Positions 17,200 to 25,875 of a stretch of DNA of 64,000 nt are shown here, piece after piece. The translations under genes and the position numbers were made by a program. The notes under the pieces are model-generated. The model was not told where the DNA came from. It worked only from the letters and a program-made list of their open reading frames with translations, and did no database searches. The DNA comes from Cupriavidus taiwanensis (GTDB lineage: Bacteria > Pseudomonadota > Gammaproteobacteria > Burkholderiales > Burkholderiaceae): contig NZ_LT984804.1 in the NCBI RefSeq assembly GCF_900250115.1, forward strand, positions 1 to 64,000, read 5' to 3'. How positions within the stretch are numbered: position 1 is the stretch's first letter; each line of letters opens with the position of its first letter.

Positions 17200-17922
17200 A
17201 TGATCACGCAACGGTCGGACCTGCATGTCAATCATCTGCTCAATGCCCTGCCGCGGCAGGAATGGGAAACGCTGTCGCGCCACTTTGAACTGGTGCGGCT
17301 GCGTGCCGGCGAACTGCTGACCGACACCAGCCAGCGCATCGTGCATGTGTATTTCCCGACCACGTCGGTGGTGTCGCTGCTGTCGCTGCTCGAGGACGGT
17401 GCCACGGTCGAGTTCGCCGCGGTCGGCAATGAAGGCCTGGTCGGCATTCCGGTGGTGACGGGCGGCGACACCATGCCCAGCCGCGTCGAAGTGCGCAGCC
17501 CGGGCTTCGCCTACCGCATTCCCGCGCGCGCGCTGCGCGCCGAGCTGTCCTACCTGCCGACCCTGCAGCGCGTCACGCTGCTGTATGTGCAGGCGGTGCT
17601 GACGCAGATCGCGCAGACCGCGGCATGCAACCGCCACCACTCGCTGAACAAGCAACTGTGCCGCTGGCTGCTGCTCGCGCGCGACCGCATGAACTCCAAC
17701 GAGCTGGTCATCACCCAGCAGGTCATCGCCAACATGCTCGGCGTGCGCCGCGAAGGCGTCACCGAAGCGGCGGGCAAGCTGGAAAACCTCGGGCTGATTC
17801 ACCACAGCCGCGGCCATATCACCATCCTCGATCATTGCGGGCTCGAGAAGCATTCCTGCGAATGCTACAAGCTGGTCAAGCGCGAATACGACCGCCTGCT
17901 GCCCGCGCTGGCCCACGCCTGA
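17200..17922 (+). CDS. Crp/Fnr-family transcription regulator
   Basis: The 240-residue regulator has an N-terminal cyclic-nucleotide-binding-like beta barrel (about residues 20-140, including VGNEGLVGIPVV) and a C-terminal winged helix (VITQQVIANMLGVRREGVTEAA). The Fnr iron-sulfur cysteine cluster is absent at the N terminus. Cysteines near the C terminus (KHSCECYK) are noteworthy but not diagnostic. The start at 17200 has GGGGAG upstream. It lies between the aminoacyl-carrier cassette and the second DUF1839 gene and may control them. The effector is unknown. Confidence 0.85.
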   Translation: MITQRSDLHVNHLLNALPRQEWETLSRHFELVRLRAGELLTDTSQRIVHVYFPTTSVVSLLSLLEDGATVEFAAVGNEGLVGIPVVTGGDTMPSRVEVRSPGFAYRIPARALRAELSYLPTLQRVTLLYVQAVLTQIAQTAACNRHHSLNKQLCRWLLLARDRMNSNELVITQQVIANMLGVRREGVTEAAGKLENLGLIHHSRGHITILDHCGLEKHSCECYKLVKREYDRLLPALAHA

Positions 17923-17939
17923 AGCGCCACGGGCGCGCG

Positions 17940-17957
17940 GCACGGCAGCAGCCGTGC
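17940..17957. terminator. Hairpin between convergent genes
   Basis: GCACGGC (17940-17946) and GCCGTGC (17951-17957) form a 7-bp stem with an AGCA loop between the Crp/Fnr stop and the convergent DUF1839 stop. There is no T-run, so termination efficiency is uncertain. Confidence 0.4.
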
Positions 17958-17989
17958 GCCCGCGGTGCCGGCGGCGCTTGCCGTTGGCG

Positions 17990-19081
17990 TCAGGTGCGGG
18001 CCGGCTGTGCGGGATCGGCGGCGCCGAACGACGACAGCAGGCCGGCGATGACCGTTTCATAAGCGCTCTCCATGGTATCCAGGCACTCGCTGCAGCGGTC
18101 CGGACGGCCGCGCGCCATGGCCCGGGCCAGGCGGAACTGCAGCACCTTGCCTTCCGCGGCGATGCCGTTGGCCGCCCGAGCGACGCGCGCAGGCACATCG
18201 TAACCATGCTCGCCGAACCAAGCGAGGCAGTGATGCAGCATCTCGAAGTTCGCCCCCAGCTGGCGCGGCAGGTTGAAGCCATAGTGATGGAAGTAGGCAT
18301 CGCCGCGCGCCAGGATCACCGCGACGTGCTGGTCGAAGTCGGCGCGCCAGCGCGCCACCGGGTTCAGCGCGGGGCGCCGGCCCAGGTGGTGGCGCATCAG
18401 CGCCGCGGCGGCGTCGGCCGCGGCCGCGTCCTGCAGCGGCGCACGCACGCGCTTGGCGCACTCGGCGTACGGAAACAGGATGTTGCCGTCGCGCAGCCCC
18501 GGCGTCAGGCGCAGCAGGCCGCGGTAGTCGTCGTCGGCGGCGGTGTGGTAGCCGAGGCTGTGGTAGTAGCACAGCCGCTGCGCCGCGGGGTCGATCCGGT
18601 CGATGGCGACGGTGGTCTTCACGTGCGCCTGGCGGTAGGCGGTGGCACGCGTGTCGGGCAGGTAGTAGCTGTCCATCTCGACCAGCACGGTATGGCCGCG
18701 CCCGACCTGTTCGACCAGGTGGGCCTCCAGCGTGTCATAGACCGCCATCTCCTGCACCACCGTGCCATACAACAGCTCGATGTCCGCCGGCGGGTACTTG
18801 AAGAAGGTGAAATGGTCGCCCTCGTAGTCCTGCGCCACGGTGAACGCCAGCGCCGCGCGCGGGTCGAGCCCCCAGCCATACAGCAGCTCGATCCAGAGGT
18901 CCATGTAGCAATTGCTCTCCTGCCAGACCGAGGCTTCATCGTGCAGCCAGCGCCGCACCGGCCGGGCCACGTGGCACGGCAGCTGGCGCGTGTAGTGATA
19001 GCCGCCGCGGCCGGTGGCCGTGGTTGCCGTGCTCGTTGTCATTGGCGAGATCGTTGCCGTGGTTGCCACCGCCCGCTCCAT
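17990..19081 (-). CDS. DUF1839-family protein, copy 2 (Cys retained)
   Basis: The 363-residue paralogue of the protein at 13129-14109 is transcribed the opposite way. The conserved N-terminal block carries Cys58 (SNCYMDLWIELL), followed by FTVAQDYEGDHF, VLVEMDSYYLPDT, and CYYHSLGYHTA with two histidines. The C-terminal half is helical and ends near CSECLDTMESAYE, which parallels CQDCLDQLEQAYQ in copy 1. The ATG at 19081 has a strong GGGGGAGGAACGAC ribosome-binding region, which decides it over the upstream in-frame starts. A short Thr/Ala-rich leader precedes the domain. It probably acts with the aminoacyl-carrier ligase cassette, as the copy with the intact putative active site. Confidence 0.8.
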   Translation of the reverse strand: MERAVATTATISPMTTSTATTATGRGGYHYTRQLPCHVARPVRRWLHDEASVWQESNCYMDLWIELLYGWGLDPRAALAFTVAQDYEGDHFTFFKYPPADIELLYGTVVQEMAVYDTLEAHLVEQVGRGHTVLVEMDSYYLPDTRATAYRQAHVKTTVAIDRIDPAAQRLCYYHSLGYHTAADDDYRGLLRLTPGLRDGNILFPYAECAKRVRAPLQDAAAADAAAALMRHHLGRRPALNPVARWRADFDQHVAVILARGDAYFHHYGFNLPRQLGANFEMLHHCLAWFGEHGYDVPARVARAANGIAAEGKVLQFRLARAMARGRPDRCSECLDTMESAYETVIAGLLSSFGAADPAQPART

Positions 19082-19434
19082 GTCGTTCCTCCCCCGTGCG
19101 CGCATGCCGCCGGGCCGCGATGGCAGGCGCTGCGCCCGCACGGCCCACTGTATTGCAACGCCGCCGGCCGTGGCTATCGGTGCGTTCTCCAACAGAGCGC
19201 GCGCGATCGCAGGCCACAGCGGCACGCGTGCGCGCGGCCTGCCGCGGCGGCGCAAGTAGCGTGTGCGGAATCGAACAGATTGCGCCAGGACGCCTGCCTA
19301 GACTGGCTGGCATCCCCGTCATGGCGGTCAGGGACCGCTGCCGGGCGTACCCGTTTCTGCGGGACCGTCGCGGCGGTCAGGCAGGGCCGGGCGCAAGGCG
19401 CGGGACGCTTGGAACAGCCGACAAGCCAGGAGGC
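19082..19434. other. Divergent promoter region between DUF1839 copy 2 and manC
   Basis: This 353-bp gap separates two divergent genes and should contain both promoters. Sequence near 19255-19300 is a little richer in AT than its surroundings. No clear promoter boxes, repeats or genes were recognised. Confidence 0.4.
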
Positions 19435-21012
19435 ATGATGCGAATTCGGACCCGGGAAGAAAACCAGACGCCGCCGCCGGTCAACGGCGAAATCCATGCA
19501 GCGCTGCAGGGGCTGGGCGACAGGGCGGCGCATTGCGCCGCGTTGCCGGTGGTGCAGCCCGTGATCCTCGCCGGCGGCGCCGGTACGCGCCTGTGGCCGC
19601 TGTCGCGCGAGCAGTTCCCCAAGCAGCTGCTGAACCTGATTGCCGAAGACACGCTGCTGGAAGCCACGGCCAACCGCGTCGCCGGCGTGGCTGCGCTGGC
19701 GGGCCGCGCCGACGGCATGGAGGCGGCGCAGATCGTGGTCTGCGGTGAAGAGCACCGCTTCATGATCACCGACATGATGAAGCGCGCCGGCAAGCCGGCG
19801 CGCGTGCTGTCCGAGCCGTGCGGGCGCAATACCGCGCCGGCGCTGACGGTGGCCGCGCTGCATGCGCTGGCGGCGGCGGGCGAGGGTGCCGATGCGGTGC
19901 TGGTGGTGACGCCGGCCGACCACAGCGTGGCCGACGTCGCGTCCTTCCGCGAGGCCATCGCCACGGCGATCCAGCATGCGGACCACGGTGCCATCGTCAC
20001 GCTGGGCGTGAAGCCGGTGGCGCCGGAAACCGGCTTCGGCTACATCCGCGCCGCCGGCAGCGCCGACCACGGCGCCTTCATGCTGGACCGCTTCGTCGAG
20101 AAGCCGCACCTGGAGCTGGCCAAGCACTATGTCGAGTCCGGCGAGTTCTGGTGGAACAGCGGCATCTTCGTGGTGCGCGCCTCGGTGTGGCTGCGCGCGG
20201 TGGCCGAGCTCCAGCCCGAGATGGCGCGCCAATGCCGCGCCGCCTATGCGGCGAGCGAACACGCCGCCTGCGCCGGCGAGGTGCTGTGCCTGGGCAAGGA
20301 AGCGTTCAACGCCTGCCCGTCCGATTCGATCGACTACGCCGTGATGGAGAAGCTCGAGACCCTGCCGGATGTGGCCGGCATGCTGGTGCCGCTGGATGCG
20401 GGCTGGTCCGACGTGGGCTCGTGGGCGGCGATCTGGGATATCGCGCCCAAGGACGCCAGCGGCAATGCCGGCCGCGGCCGCGTGCTGTTCGACGGCGCCA
20501 GTTCGTGCCTGGCCCATTCCGAAGGCCGCCTGATCGCGTGCGTCGGCGTGCAGGACGTGGTGGTGGTGGAAACCGCCGACGCGGTGCTGGTGGTGGACAA
20601 GGCCCACGTGCAGGACGTGAAGAACATCGTCCAGCGCATCCGCTCCGAGCATGGCAATGAAGTGGTGAACCATCGCAAGGTGCGCCGGCCGTGGGGCTGC
20701 TACGACTCGATCGATCGCGGCGACCGCTTCCAGGTCAAGCGCATCGTGGTCGAGCCCGGCGCCAGCCTGTCGCTGCAGATGCACTACCACCGCGCCGAGC
20801 ACTGGGTGGTGGTGCGCGGCACCGCGCGCGTGACCTGCGGCGACAACATCAGCATTCTTTCGGAAAACCAGTCGACCTATATCCCCATCGGCACCCTGCA
20901 CCGGCTCGAGAACCCGGGCAAGACTCCGCTAGAGATCATCGAGGTGCAGTCGGGCGCCTACCTGGGCGAGGACGACATCGTGAGGTTCGAAGACAACTAC
21001 GGGCGCAAATAA
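19435..21012 (+). CDS. manC: Mannose-1-phosphate guanylyltransferase / mannose-6-phosphate isomerase
   Basis: The 525-residue bifunctional type II enzyme makes GDP-mannose from mannose-1-phosphate and GTP and may also interconvert fructose-6-P and mannose-6-P. The N-terminal pyrophosphorylase motif GGAGTRLWPLSREQ begins near residue 45, and FVEKPH lies near residue 220. The C-terminal cupin contains QMHYHRAEHWVVV. The length is slightly above the usual 470-480 because of an N-terminal extension of about 40 residues. CCAGGAGG precedes the ATG at 19435. GDP-mannose feeds the gmd/fcl pathway encoded at 43-45 kb and any mannosyltransferases here. Confidence 0.95.
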   Translation: MMRIRTREENQTPPPVNGEIHAALQGLGDRAAHCAALPVVQPVILAGGAGTRLWPLSREQFPKQLLNLIAEDTLLEATANRVAGVAALAGRADGMEAAQIVVCGEEHRFMITDMMKRAGKPARVLSEPCGRNTAPALTVAALHALAAAGEGADAVLVVTPADHSVADVASFREAIATAIQHADHGAIVTLGVKPVAPETGFGYIRAAGSADHGAFMLDRFVEKPHLELAKHYVESGEFWWNSGIFVVRASVWLRAVAELQPEMARQCRAAYAASEHAACAGEVLCLGKEAFNACPSDSIDYAVMEKLETLPDVAGMLVPLDAGWSDVGSWAAIWDIAPKDASGNAGRGRVLFDGASSCLAHSEGRLIACVGVQDVVVVETADAVLVVDKAHVQDVKNIVQRIRSEHGNEVVNHRKVRRPWGCYDSIDRGDRFQVKRIVVEPGASLSLQMHYHRAEHWVVVRGTARVTCGDNISILSENQSTYIPIGTLHRLENPGKTPLEIIEVQSGAYLGEDDIVRFEDNYGRK

Positions 21013-21114
21013 GGGGTCGGCGGCCAGTGCATGCGCCCGGGCGCCGGCAGGCGCGCGGGCACGCACCGGTGGCTGCGAGATTGGCGTGAGGCAGCGTGTG
21101 GCGGGAGAGAAGTC

Positions 21115-23463
21115 GTGAGCAGAATGTCATTTGCCGGAGCCGTACCGGTACCCGACCAGGTGTCGCCACGCAGCGGCGCGAACGCGCGCATGCTGCTGGA
21201 CCACGCGGGCTGGATCGTCGCCGCCGGGCTGACCGGCGCGGCCATTGGCTGGATGGCCTGGCTGTCCACCCCCGACATGTATCGCGCCAAGTCGCTGGTG
21301 CAACTGCAGACCCGCGACGCCGCCGGCCGCATGGCCCAGCCGCAGCTCGACCTGGGCATGCTGAAGAGCCGTGCCGTGGTCGGCCCGGTGGTCGAGCGCC
21401 TGCACCTGGACATCGAGATCCGGCCGCTGCGCGCGCCGCTGTTGGGCAGCCTGGTCAACCACTTCGCCGAGCCCGGCAAGCTGCGCGGGCCGTGGCCGGC
21501 GGAGCTGGGCTATGCGTGGGGCGGCGAGCGGGTGGCGGTGGAGCGCCTGAACGTGCCGGCACGCCTGCTCAACGTGCCGCTGACGCTGGAGGTCCTCCCC
21601 GACAACGGCTTCCGGCTGAGCGGGCCGGAGGCGCAGCTCGAGGGCCGCGCGGGCCAGGTTGCCGAGGCCGGTGGCATCTCGATGCTGGTGGGACGGATCG
21701 AGGCGCGCCCGGGCACGCGTTTCCTGGTCACGCGGCGCGACCTGACGCTGACCGTCGATGGCGTCGCGCGGGAACTGCGCGTCGACAGCGAATCGAGCGA
21801 CGCCACCACGCTGCGCATCAGCTGGCAGAACCGCGACCCCGCCACCGCGGCGGCGCTGGTCAACGGCATCGCCGATTCCTATATCAAGGGCCAGGCCGAC
21901 CAGCGCCAGGACGACACCGCCGCGACGCTGGCCTTCCTGTCGGGCGAACTGCCGCGCGTGAAGGCCGAGCTCGAACGCGCCGAGAGCGCGCTGACGCGCT
22001 ACCGCTCGCGCTCGGGCTCGCTGGCGCCGAGCCAGGACGTGCAGTCCTACCTGAACGGCAGCATGGAATACCAGCGCCAGATCGCGCTGCTGCGCCTGGA
22101 GCGCACCAAGCTGCTGCAGCGCTTCACCACCGAAGCCAACGAGGTCCGCACCGTCGACAGCCAGATCCTGCAGCTCACGCGCGAGCGCCAGGAGATGGAC
22201 GCGCGCATGCAGAACCTGTCGGCGTCCGAGCGTGAATCCGTGGCGCTGACGCGCGACGTCAAGGTGGCTGAGGACATGTACATGACGCTGCGCAACAAGG
22301 TCGAGCAGCTGTCGCTGGCGCAGCTCGACCGCACCGGGCAGGTGCGCATAGTCGACAACGCGCTCACGCCCACCGTGCCGGTCGGCATGGGGCCGTGGAC
22401 GCCGGCCGCGGGCGGCGGCGTGCTGGGCATGCTGCTGGCGGCCGGGGCGCTGACGCTGCGCCAGCGCGTGCGGCCCACCGTGGCCACCGCCAATGACGCC
22501 GAGGACAAGCTCGGCATCACCATGCTGGGCGACATTGCCTTCAGCCGCGAACAGGCCGCGCTCGAGCGCATGGTCTCGGCCAAGGCCCTGCTGGGCGTGG
22601 CCGCGGGCTATGCCGCGCCGCCGTCGGCGCGCCTGGAGCGGCCGCGGCCGTCGAGCGCGGTGATCGACGTGGCCGCGCTGGAGGATGACAGCGCCGAGCG
22701 CATGCTGCGGCTGGGCCTGCACGACCAGTTCCTGCTGGCGCGCAACGCGCCGCACTCGCTGGCGGTGGAAGGGCTGCGCAATGTCCGCGCCGCGGTGCAT
22801 TTCGCACTGCGCAGCGCGCCGGACCATGTCATCGCCGTCACCAGCCCGGCACCCGGCGCGGGCAAGACCTTTGCGTCGGTGAACCTGGCGGTGCTGTTCG
22901 CCGAAGCCGGCCAGCGCGTGCTGCTGATCGACGCCGACCTGCGCCGCGGCCGCGTCGCCAGCTGGTTCGACCAGCCCGCCGAATCCGGCCTGGCCGAACT
23001 GCTGACCGGGCGCGTGCCGCTGTCCGCCGCGGTGCGGCCCACGGTGGTCAACGGCCTGTCGATCCTGCCGGCGGGTTTGCCGCCGCCGAATCCTTCCGAA
23101 CTGCTGATGCGCCCGGGCATGGCCGAAGCGCTGCGCCAGTGCGCGGCCCGCTTCGACCTGGTGCTGATCGACACGCCGCCGGTGCTGGCGGTGGCCGACG
23201 CCAGCCTGGTCGCGAACCTCGCTGGTTCGACGCTGGTGGTGCTGCGTGCCGACGCTACCCTGCCCGGCCAGGTCGATGAGACGCTCAAGCGCCTGCAACG
23301 GGCCGATGCGCGCCTGCTGGGCGGCATCCTCAACTGTGTGATCGCCAAGCGCAGCAACCGCGCCGAGTTCCATAGCGTCAATCCTTACCTAGGCATGCCG
23401 GCGACGGCCCCGATCTCGCGCCGGATCGGGCACGCGCTGCACCGCGAAGAGAAAAAAGAATAG
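21115..23463 (+). CDS. wzc: Wzc-type chain-length regulator / tyrosine autokinase, copy 1
   Basis: The 782-residue inner-membrane protein combines a Wzz domain with a cytoplasmic BY-kinase domain. Membrane segments lie near residues 25-45 and 425-445, with a coiled-coil periplasmic region between them (about 250-400). The kinase has Walker A PAPGAGKTF (about residue 580), Walker A' LLIDADLRRG and Walker B LIDTPPV. The C terminus carries only a single Tyr (VNPYLGMP) rather than the Tyr cluster usual in Wzc. I chose GTG 21115, about 7 bases after GGGAGAG; ATG 21124 is the alternative. It works with Wza and Wzb in polymer export and is the second such gene in this locus. Confidence 0.9.
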   Translation: MSRMSFAGAVPVPDQVSPRSGANARMLLDHAGWIVAAGLTGAAIGWMAWLSTPDMYRAKSLVQLQTRDAAGRMAQPQLDLGMLKSRAVVGPVVERLHLDIEIRPLRAPLLGSLVNHFAEPGKLRGPWPAELGYAWGGERVAVERLNVPARLLNVPLTLEVLPDNGFRLSGPEAQLEGRAGQVAEAGGISMLVGRIEARPGTRFLVTRRDLTLTVDGVARELRVDSESSDATTLRISWQNRDPATAAALVNGIADSYIKGQADQRQDDTAATLAFLSGELPRVKAELERAESALTRYRSRSGSLAPSQDVQSYLNGSMEYQRQIALLRLERTKLLQRFTTEANEVRTVDSQILQLTRERQEMDARMQNLSASERESVALTRDVKVAEDMYMTLRNKVEQLSLAQLDRTGQVRIVDNALTPTVPVGMGPWTPAAGGGVLGMLLAAGALTLRQRVRPTVATANDAEDKLGITMLGDIAFSREQAALERMVSAKALLGVAAGYAAPPSARLERPRPSSAVIDVAALEDDSAERMLRLGLHDQFLLARNAPHSLAVEGLRNVRAAVHFALRSAPDHVIAVTSPAPGAGKTFASVNLAVLFAEAGQRVLLIDADLRRGRVASWFDQPAESGLAELLTGRVPLSAAVRPTVVNGLSILPAGLPPPNPSELLMRPGMAEALRQCAARFDLVLIDTPPVLAVADASLVANLAGSTLVVLRADATLPGQVDETLKRLQRADARLLGGILNCVIAKRSNRAEFHSVNPYLGMPATAPISRRIGHALHREEKKE

Positions 23464-23569
23464 GGGGCGCGGAAGCGGGCGAGCGCTCCCTGCGTACCCG
23501 TTCCTGCGTGCCAATGCGGGTGTGGCTCCCCCGGCTCGGCGGCTGGCCATCCGCTCGCCAGGAGGCGAC

Positions 23570-25384
23570 ATGAGGCGGCTTATGTTTGAAGGCTGTGCCG
23601 GCTGGCTGCACGAGGCACAAGGAACCACCGGGGTAGTCCTGTGCGCGCCGCTGGGCCATGAGGCCATGTGGTCGCACCGGGCATGGCGGCATCTCGCCGA
23701 CGATCTCGCCGCGGCCGGCATGCCGGTGCTGCGCTTCGACTATCCGTGCACCGGCGACTCGGCCGGGGCCTGCGACGCGGCGCATTTCTTGGGGCGCGCC
23801 GCCTCCAGCATCGTCGCCGCTGCCGCGCAGTTGCGCGCGCTGACCGGGGTGGAGCGCATCGTGTTGTGCGGGCTGCGCGCCGGCGCAAGCCTCGCGGTAC
23901 AGGCCGCCGAGGCGATGCATTCGCATCCCGCCTGGCAGGGCGGCGTGGCCGGGCTGGTGCTGCTTGCGCCCGTGGTCAATGGCCGCGCCTACCTGCGCGA
24001 GCTGCGCGCGCTGCATCTGAACTGGCTGAACAGCGTCGGGCCGACCGAGACCCCGGCAGCGGCGCCGGCCGATGCGCTCGATGTGCTGGCCTTCCGCTTT
24101 ACTGCCGACACCGTGCGCGAACTCGAGGCGCTGCGGCTGGACCGCGGCACGGGCTGTCCCGCGCCGCGCGTGCTGCTGCTCGACCCCTGGCCCGGCGCCA
24201 CCTCGGCCACCGGCGCGCTGGCGCAGCACTACGCGCAGGGCGGCGTGCAGGTCGAAGTGGCCGCCTTCCCCGAATACTCCGGCATGATGCAATCGGCCGA
24301 GTTCGCCGGGGTGCCGGCACAGGCCTGGCGGCAACTGGTGCAGTGGCTGGCGCGGATGCCGGCCGCGCTGCCGGCGGCACGCTGGTCCATGCACGGCGCG
24401 TTGCACGCGGCGTCGCTGTGCGTGGCCGTCGATGGCGTGGTCGAAGAGTCGGTCTGGCTCGACGCGCGGCGCCAGTTCGGCATCCTGTGCCTGCCGCGCG
24501 ACGCGGCGCCCGCGCCGGTCGCGGTGATCTTCCCGAATACCGGCGGCAACCACCATGTCGGCGATGGCCGCATGTTCGTCACGCTGTCGCGCCGGCTGGC
24601 AAGGCTGGGCGTGGTGTCGCTGCGGCTGGACGTGTCCGCGCTGGGCGACAGCCCGTGCACGCCCCGCACCATGAGCATTCCCGCGATCTACTCGCCCGGG
24701 CCGCGCGCGGACGTGAGCGCCGCGGTCGACTGGATGCGCGCGCGCGGGTTCCGCGGCATCGTGCTGGCCGGGGTGTGCTCGGGCGCCTTCCTCAGCCTGC
24801 ACGCGGCGCTGGCCAATCCGGGCGTGAACGGCCTGGTGCTGGCCAATCTGGTGAAATTCCGCTGGGACCGCGCCGACGACCGCAGCGCAGGCAAGGGCGC
24901 GCGCTCATGGCAGGGCTGGCTCTCGGCCGCGCGCCGTAGCGGCAACTGGCAACGGGTGTTGCACGGAGAGGTGCGGATCGGCCCGCTCGCCGCGGCCATG
25001 GCGCGCCATGCGTACCGGCACGCCACCGAGCGCGCCGCGTTCCGCTTGACGCGGCTGCGCGGTGGCGAAGATCTGGCATCAGCCACCGCTTACGCGCGGG
25101 CAGCGATGCGGAGCCTGAATGAGCGTGGGATCCGGACTGACATGCTGTATGGGTCGGAGGACATGGGCCTCGATGAGGCCCAGCTGCGGTTTGGCAGAGA
25201 TCTGGAAGCGCTGGCGGCGTTCACGCATATCACTGTGCATCGGCACGGGTGCATGGATCATGCGTTGTTTCTGGCAGAGGGGAGGCAGATTTTCTGTGAC
25301 CAGGTGGTCAAGCATGTCGTGGCGACACTGGATGCGATGGAGGCGGTGGGGGATGGGTTGCCGCAGGCGGCTAAGGTTTGTTGA
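23570..25384 (+). CDS. Tandem two-module alpha/beta hydrolase-like protein
   Basis: This 604-residue protein contains two alpha/beta-hydrolase-like modules (about residues 1-265 and 290-590). It resembles the serine-aminopeptidase-like hydrolases found in polysaccharide and exosortase loci. In module 1 the nucleophile elbow reads CGLRAGA, with Arg where Ser is expected. In module 2 it reads AGVCSGA, so Cys would be the nucleophile, with a plausible catalytic His in HGCMDHALF. Module 1 therefore looks inactive and module 2 has a dienelactone-hydrolase-like Cys elbow. GGAGG precedes ATG 23570. It may attach or remove acyl groups on the polymer. Codon usage loosens over the last 300 bp, next to the repeat region. 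Confidence 0.75.
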   Translation: MRRLMFEGCAGWLHEAQGTTGVVLCAPLGHEAMWSHRAWRHLADDLAAAGMPVLRFDYPCTGDSAGACDAAHFLGRAASSIVAAAAQLRALTGVERIVLCGLRAGASLAVQAAEAMHSHPAWQGGVAGLVLLAPVVNGRAYLRELRALHLNWLNSVGPTETPAAAPADALDVLAFRFTADTVRELEALRLDRGTGCPAPRVLLLDPWPGATSATGALAQHYAQGGVQVEVAAFPEYSGMMQSAEFAGVPAQAWRQLVQWLARMPAALPAARWSMHGALHAASLCVAVDGVVEESVWLDARRQFGILCLPRDAAPAPVAVIFPNTGGNHHVGDGRMFVTLSRRLARLGVVSLRLDVSALGDSPCTPRTMSIPAIYSPGPRADVSAAVDWMRARGFRGIVLAGVCSGAFLSLHAALANPGVNGLVLANLVKFRWDRADDRSAGKGARSWQGWLSAARRSGNWQRVLHGEVRIGPLAAAMARHAYRHATERAAFRLTRLRGGEDLASATAYARAAMRSLNERGIRTDMLYGSEDMGLDEAQLRFGRDLEALAAFTHITVHRHGCMDHALFLAEGRQIFCDQVVKHVVATLDAMEAVGDGLPQAAKVC

Positions 25385-25875
25385 GGGTTCGGGCGGATTG
25401 GCGGATGGGGCTGTTGGGCTATTGCCATGCGGTCGCGTGTCGGCGGTAGATTTGGTGTTGGGCCCTTTGGGTGGGCGCTGTTGTTGACATGCTGTCGGCG
25501 TTTGAACCGCCTGGTTCCGCCCTCCTGGGCGGGCCACTTTTTGGCCGAGCCAAAAAGTAACCAAAAAGCGCGTTTACTGCCCTGCGGGCGGCATGTCTTA
25601 TCGTAGTGTGCCCGGGCTTTTGTACGGGGCTGGGCTTCCACACAGAGCGGGACAGCCTGCCGCAGGGGGCACCACGGTGGCAGGCGCGTTGGAGTGGTGG
25701 TTGAACGAGCCCAGAGCGGTCGGTGGCCGCCTGCTGCGGGCCTTGTCGGAGGAACGCCTACGGCTGCTGCGCCGGCAGTATCGCGGGGCGTAGGCGCTGG
25801 CACGGTACGCGTCGCTGCGCCCGCTTGGCGCTCGAACGCGCCCAATGCCGCCGGTTTTCTCCCCTCTCCCGCTCG
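25385..25875. other. Non-coding stretch holding the left repeat arm
   Basis: The region carries no convincing gene. It is dominated by the left arm of the large inverted repeat (25455-25875). A perfect hairpin ACTTTTTGGC/GCCAAAAAGT at 25536-25558 may terminate transcripts from the hydrolase gene. Confidence 0.6.
25455..25875 (+). repeat. Left arm of large inverted repeat flanking the IS element
   Basis: The sequence from about 25455 to 25875 is an imperfect reverse complement of 27134-27607. Shared landmarks include the segment around GGGCCCTTTGGGTGGGCG (25460 region, complement near 27580-27600), the hairpin at 25536-25558 (complement 27499-27523), and the ACGGTACGCGTCGCTGCG block (near 25801-25818, complement near 27240). 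Both arms run directly into the IS ends. Such arms look like a dispersed intergenic repeat, present here twice and facing inward. Confidence 0.75.
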
